Made by a program: the position numbers and the translations under genes. From positions 1 through 23,594 of the forward strand of contig DAOPZG010000026.1 of NCBI GenBank assembly GCA_035353235.1: 23,594 bases of DNA, in the 5' to 3' direction. A model generated the notes under the pieces. The model did not search any database. It saw nothing but the letters and a program-made list of their open reading frames with translations, and was not told the origin of the DNA. Source of the stretch: CAXXOK01 sp035353235 (GTDB lineage: Bacteria > Bacillota > Clostridia > Christensenellales > Aristaeellaceae). This document shows, piece by piece, positions 20,477 through 23,594 of this stretch (position 1 is its first letter; every line of letters begins with the position of its first letter).

Positions 20477-21481
20477 TTAAGTGTGTTTGGTTTCCGTTCC
20501 CTTTCGCAGCCGCGCCACACCCTGAATCACCAGTACGTGATAACCCATTCCTGCGAACAGGTTGAGCACGCACAGGAGAATCCATGCCCACGGGTCTGTT
20601 ACGCCTGTCTTTTTGGCAAGCTCCACCATCCAGATGTTGATCAGATAGATTTCAAAAGAACTTTCTCCCAATTTTCGCAACGGGGTAAACAACCGTTTCG
20701 TTCGATCCGATTTCTGAAACAAACCGGCGATCCCCACACAAAGCGGAGGTGTAATCAAGGCAAAAGGATACCAATACATACCGTAATCCAGCAGTGTCCA
20801 AGTATAACGGAGCGTCGCGAGCAACAGAATTGCCAGTCCTGCGAAGAAAGCCGTCAGGTAGCCCGCGCGAACGAGACCCCGTTTCCCATTGACCGGCCAT
20901 TCCATACCAAACGCCATCCCCAGCAGAAAAACCGGAAGACGCGATGCGCCCATCAGTTGCTTTTGCCCAAAGCAGGCAAACCCAATCAGCCCGGACAGGA
21001 TCAGCAGAGCAATCAACGTAACCGTCGGTTTGTCGCTTCGGGTAAGCAGCGCAAAGCACAGCGGAGCAATCAGCAGGAAAAAGAACTGACCGTTCGCAAA
21101 CCAGTTAAATACGCGCGGCGTTTGCAACCAGTAACCCGTCATAGTCAGGTTCCCCGAGATTCCACGAATGGCCTGAACCGTGGAAAGCCCGTATGAAGGA
21201 TACATGAACGCCATCCACAGGATCAGCACGGGCAGATAAGCCGGCAAAATACGCCAAAGCCTGCGCGAGGTATACCCGCGCAGGTCGTTGTTTTTTTGCA
21301 GAGAGTGATAAAGGCCCATTCCCATCAGAAAAAAGAAAATATCAACACCGCCGTACCCCCACTGGTGCAGCAGGTTCCAGCCACCGGGCAAATCCAGTTG
21401 GGAATGATAATATACAATCCACAGGATCGCCAGACCCTTCAGTTCGTCGCGCCAGCGGCCGACCCAGGCTCTGTGTTCCAT
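20477..21481 (-). CDS. Acyltransferase-3 family membrane protein
   Basis: This 334-residue integral membrane protein has about ten helices. It opens with RDELKGLAILWIVYYH (residues 11-26), the usual first motif of acyltransferase-3 (OafA/OatA-like) proteins with the likely catalytic His, then YGGVDIFFFLMGMGLY (about 43-58), a family signature. A later region, GESSFEIYLINIWMVE, fits the last helices. It would transfer an acyl group from a cytoplasmic donor to an envelope glycan or other carrier; the acceptor is unknown. It starts 55 nt after atpC with no terminator or promoter visible in between, so it may be transcribed from the ATP synthase operon. It does not appear functionally linked to the Mo genes. 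Confidence 0.85.
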   Translation of the reverse strand: MEHRAWVGRWRDELKGLAILWIVYYHSQLDLPGGWNLLHQWGYGGVDIFFFLMGMGLYHSLQKNNDLRGYTSRRLWRILPAYLPVLILWMAFMYPSYGLSTVQAIRGISGNLTMTGYWLQTPRVFNWFANGQFFFLLIAPLCFALLTRSDKPTVTLIALLILSGLIGFACFGQKQLMGASRLPVFLLGMAFGMEWPVNGKRGLVRAGYLTAFFAGLAILLLATLRYTWTLLDYGMYWYPFALITPPLCVGIAGLFQKSDRTKRLFTPLRKLGESSFEIYLINIWMVELAKKTGVTDPWAWILLCVLNLFAGMGYHVLVIQGVARLRKGTETKHT

Positions 21482-21536
21482 GCCCTCATCCTCTCCCGGT
21501 TATGCGTGTTGCTTTCCATCAGGCTTAACGGAGCCG

Positions 21537-21959
21537 TCAGTTGTTATTCACATTATGCTTACCGCTTACGCTCAGGCGTGTCATGGCGCGAAGCAACATG
21601 GCCTGATTCATCAGGTAGTGCTGGCGATCCTGCTTCTGCAACAGTGCTTCCCGTGCTCTGACCTCGGAATTTTCCGCTCGTACGCGGTCAATATTCTCCG
21701 GCCATTCGGCGGATTGCAGCATCATCACGGTCTGATCCTGCGTTACGGTCATAAAACCGTCCGAAGCCGCAGCCCAACGCGTGTGTCCTTCTTCGTCACG
21801 TAGAGTTACTTCTCCTTCCGTGAGGCCGACCACCGTGGGGGCGTGATCCGCAAGGATACACATTTCACCATCCAGTGCGGATACGTTCAGCATCTGCACC
21901 TGCCCACGGTAAAACTCGTGCTCCGGCGTAAGGATGCTCAGCAGGAATGTTTTTGCCAT
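21537..21959 (-). CDS. atpC: F-type ATP synthase epsilon subunit AtpC
   Basis: This 140-residue subunit of the F1 central stalk has the N-terminal beta-sandwich (FLLSILTPEHEFYRGQVQML, and LADHAPTVVGLTEGEVTL) and two C-terminal helices rich in charge (about residues 85-130). It couples rotor to catalytic head and can inhibit ATP hydrolysis. The ATG directly follows the atpD TAA. It is the last recognisable atp gene, as expected. The C-terminal helix lacks several residues of longer versions, within family range. Confidence 0.95.
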   Translation of the reverse strand: MAKTFLLSILTPEHEFYRGQVQMLNVSALDGEMCILADHAPTVVGLTEGEVTLRDEEGHTRWAAASDGFMTVTQDQTVMMLQSAEWPENIDRVRAENSEVRAREALLQKQDRQHYLMNQAMLLRAMTRLSVSGKHNVNNN

Positions 21960-23351
21960 TTACTTAGCCTCCAGTTCCTTCGCCTTCCTGCGCGCGTCTT
22001 CCAGATCGCCCACCATATAGAAGGCGTCTTCGGGCAGGTCGTCCGCTTCGCCGTTCACAATGGCCTTAAAAGACGCGATGGTATCCGCTAGCTTCACATA
22101 CCGCCCCGGAATGCCGCTGAATACTTCCGCCACAAACATCGGCTGGCTCAGGAAGCGTTGCAGCCTGCGAGCGCGGAGGACAATCTTCTGGTCGTCCTCA
22201 CTCAGTTCGTCCATACCGAGGATTGCAATAATATCCTGCAATTCGCGGTAGCGTTGCAGCGCTTCCTGCACGCGCATCGCAACGTCGTAATGCTCCTGTC
22301 CGACGATCAGGGGATCCAGAATTCGGCTGGAGCTGTCCAGCGGGTCTACTGCCGGATAGATACCGATTTCAGAGATGGATCGGCTCAATACCGTCGTTGC
22401 ATCCAGATGGCTGAAAATGGCGCTGGGAGCCGGGTCGGTCAGGTCGTCGGCCGGCACGTAAATCGCCTGTACCGAAGTAATAGACCCGTCGTTTGTGGAG
22501 GTGATCCGCTCCTCCAGCGCGCCGACTTCTCCGGCCAGAGTGGGCTGGTAGCCAACGGCGCTGGGCAGACGGCCCAACAACGCGGACACCTCGCTGCCCG
22601 CCTGAATATAGCGGAATATGTTATCGATGAACAACAGCATGTTCTGCTTCTTAACATCACGGAAATATTCCGCCAGCGTAAGCCCCGTCATCGCGACGCG
22701 CATACGCGCTCCCGGCGGCTCGTTCATCTGCCCGAAGACAAGCGCCGTATTCTTGATCACGCCGCTGTTTGTCATTTCGGTCAGCAGATCGTTTCCCTCA
22801 CGGCTGCGTTCGCCAACGCCGGTAAACACGCTGTAGCCGCCCTGTTCCGTTGCGATATTATGAATCAGTTCCAGTATCAGAACTGTTTTCCCAACGCCCG
22901 CGCCGCCGAACAGACCGATCTTGCCGCCGCGTGCGTAAGGCGCCAGCAGGTCAATGACCTTAATTCCTGTTTCAAATACTTTGGCAACCGGCTGCTGCTG
23001 CATAAAGCTGGGCGCTTTGCGGTGGATTGGCATGGTTTGTTCCGTTTTTGGAGGCTCCATTCCGTCAATCGGACGGCCCAGCACATCAATGGCGCGTCCC
23101 AGCATTTCCGGACCGACCGGGATCGTGATGGGATCCCCTGTGTTTTCTACAGGCAGTCCTCTGGACAGACCTTCTGTCGCTTCCAAAGCAATGCAGCGTA
23201 CAACAGCGCCCATCTGCGCGTGCACTTCCGCCGCCACCCTGCGATCGCCGTCCAACACATACAACAGTGTGTTAACGGGCGGAACCTCGTTGGCGCGGAA
23301 CCGGACGTCAATTACAGGCCCCGCAATACGGATCAAAGTTCCTTTTGTCAT
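21960..23351 (-). CDS. atpD: F-type ATP synthase beta subunit AtpD
   Basis: This 463-residue catalytic subunit of F1 has Walker A GGAGVGKT (residues 149-156), GERSREGNDLL (180-190) with the catalytic Glu, LLFIDNIFRYIQAGSEVSALL with the Walker B Asp, and the DELSEDD loop (DELSEED in most orthologues). The stretch FRYIQAG differs from the more common FRFTQAG, though substitutions here occur in Clostridia. ATG follows GGAAGGAG. It makes ATP at the membrane-attached enzyme; the coupling ion is determined by the c subunit, which lies outside the window. Confidence 0.98.
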   Translation of the reverse strand: MTKGTLIRIAGPVIDVRFRANEVPPVNTLLYVLDGDRRVAAEVHAQMGAVVRCIALEATEGLSRGLPVENTGDPITIPVGPEMLGRAIDVLGRPIDGMEPPKTEQTMPIHRKAPSFMQQQPVAKVFETGIKVIDLLAPYARGGKIGLFGGAGVGKTVLILELIHNIATEQGGYSVFTGVGERSREGNDLLTEMTNSGVIKNTALVFGQMNEPPGARMRVAMTGLTLAEYFRDVKKQNMLLFIDNIFRYIQAGSEVSALLGRLPSAVGYQPTLAGEVGALEERITSTNDGSITSVQAIYVPADDLTDPAPSAIFSHLDATTVLSRSISEIGIYPAVDPLDSSSRILDPLIVGQEHYDVAMRVQEALQRYRELQDIIAILGMDELSEDDQKIVLRARRLQRFLSQPMFVAEVFSGIPGRYVKLADTIASFKAIVNGEADDLPEDAFYMVGDLEDARRKAKELEAK

Positions 23352-23385
23352 AGCGCAACTCCTTCCCGGGGATAGAACTGGATTT

Positions 23386-23594
23386 TCACAGCGTAAAACT
23401 GTCCGGGTTGCCGCCGATAATTTCGTTGATTTCCTGGGTTATCGCGGCCTGACGTGCGTGGTTCAGCTGAAGGCGAAGCTTTTTGAGCATTTCATCGGCA
23501 TTCCGCGTAGCAGATTCCATGGCGGTCATCCTCGCGCGGTTCTCGCTTGCAAAGCTTTGAACCAGACAGCTGTACAGCACGCCGACCACATAAT
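23386..23594 (-). CDS. atpG: F-type ATP synthase gamma subunit AtpG, C-terminal part (partial)
   Basis: The visible 69 codons encode the C-terminal helix of the gamma subunit: YVVGVLYSCLVQSFASENRA, then MTAMESATRNADEML and ARQAAITQEINEIIGG, a characteristic pattern. The gene continues beyond the end of the window; an internal GTG at 23589 is not its start. It precedes atpD by 34 nt, as in the usual atp order. Confidence 0.96.
   Translation of the reverse strand, partial: YVVGVLYSCLVQSFASENRARMTAMESATRNADEMLKKLRLQLNHARQAAITQEINEIIGGNPDSFTL

Noticed and set aside
1..23594. CRISPR arrays, tRNAs, insertion sequences or phage genes
   Set aside because: No array of direct repeats, no cloverleaf-like sequence, no transposase and no long terminal inverted repeats were noticed on either strand.

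Overview
The window looks like chromosome from an anaerobic, Gram-positive-type (Clostridia-like) bacterium of moderate to fairly high GC. The reasons are SD motifs of the AAGGAGG type, frequent GTG/TTG starts, a TM1266-type [FeFe]-hydrogenase regulator, an ECF S component without its own energising module, and a selenium-dependent molybdenum hydroxylase (SDMH) maturation set like those of Clostridia and Enterococcus. Signal peptides resemble those of Christensenellales-type Clostridia, but the order is a guess. There are 30 full-length protein genes or gene ends of recognisable families, one putative 9-codon leader ORF, and genes cut at both window edges. No gene-free stretch exceeds 300 bases. 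I saw no tRNA, rRNA, CRISPR array, insertion sequence or prophage gene.

Layout. (1) 1-874, plus: end of an ABC exporter ATPase and its permease, closed by a terminator. (2) 919-3438, plus: a CdaR/PucR-type regulator and a CtpA-like S41 protease. (3) 3431-4609, plus: the most unusual stretch. A promoter with an inverted repeat leads into a foldable leader of about 200 nt that contains a 9-codon ORF with a strong ribosome-binding site. The end of that ORF forms one arm of a terminator-like hairpin, just before a TM1266-family gene and an ECF S-component gene. (4) 4622-5334, plus: a small XRE repressor with two matching operator-like sites in its promoter, overlapping a membrane-protein gene. 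(5) 7777-5337, minus: a polar amino-acid ABC importer (binding protein, permease, ATPase). (6) 7882-9023, plus: an XdhC-family maturation protein.

(7) 13206-9023, minus: a tightly overlapping selenium operon, yedE - TusA/YedF-like - DUF3343 - yqeC - yqeB - selD. A divergent cysteine desulfurase/selenocysteine lyase-like gene (13222-14385, plus) shares its 78-bp control region. (8) 20449-14376, minus: a molybdenum operon made of a MoeA/CinA-like molybdopterin-binding protein with a Cys-rich tail, modA, modB, modC, mog, moaA, moaC and a MOSC protein. (9) 21481-20477, minus: an acyltransferase-3 membrane protein. (10) 23594-21537, minus: the 3' end of an F-type ATP synthase operon (gamma end, beta, epsilon).

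Modules 6-8 fit together. ModABC would import molybdate. MoaA, MoaC, Mog and the MoeA-like protein would make and load molybdopterin. YedE, the TusA-like protein, DUF3343, the desulfurase-like enzyme and SelD would supply activated selenium. XdhC, YqeB and YqeC would serve insertion of the Se-containing cofactor into a molybdenum hydroxylase. No hydroxylase structural gene and no cytidylyltransferase (MocA) gene is present here. Several genes start downstream of the longest open frame because a good SD sits just before an internal start codon; these choices are noted in the entries.
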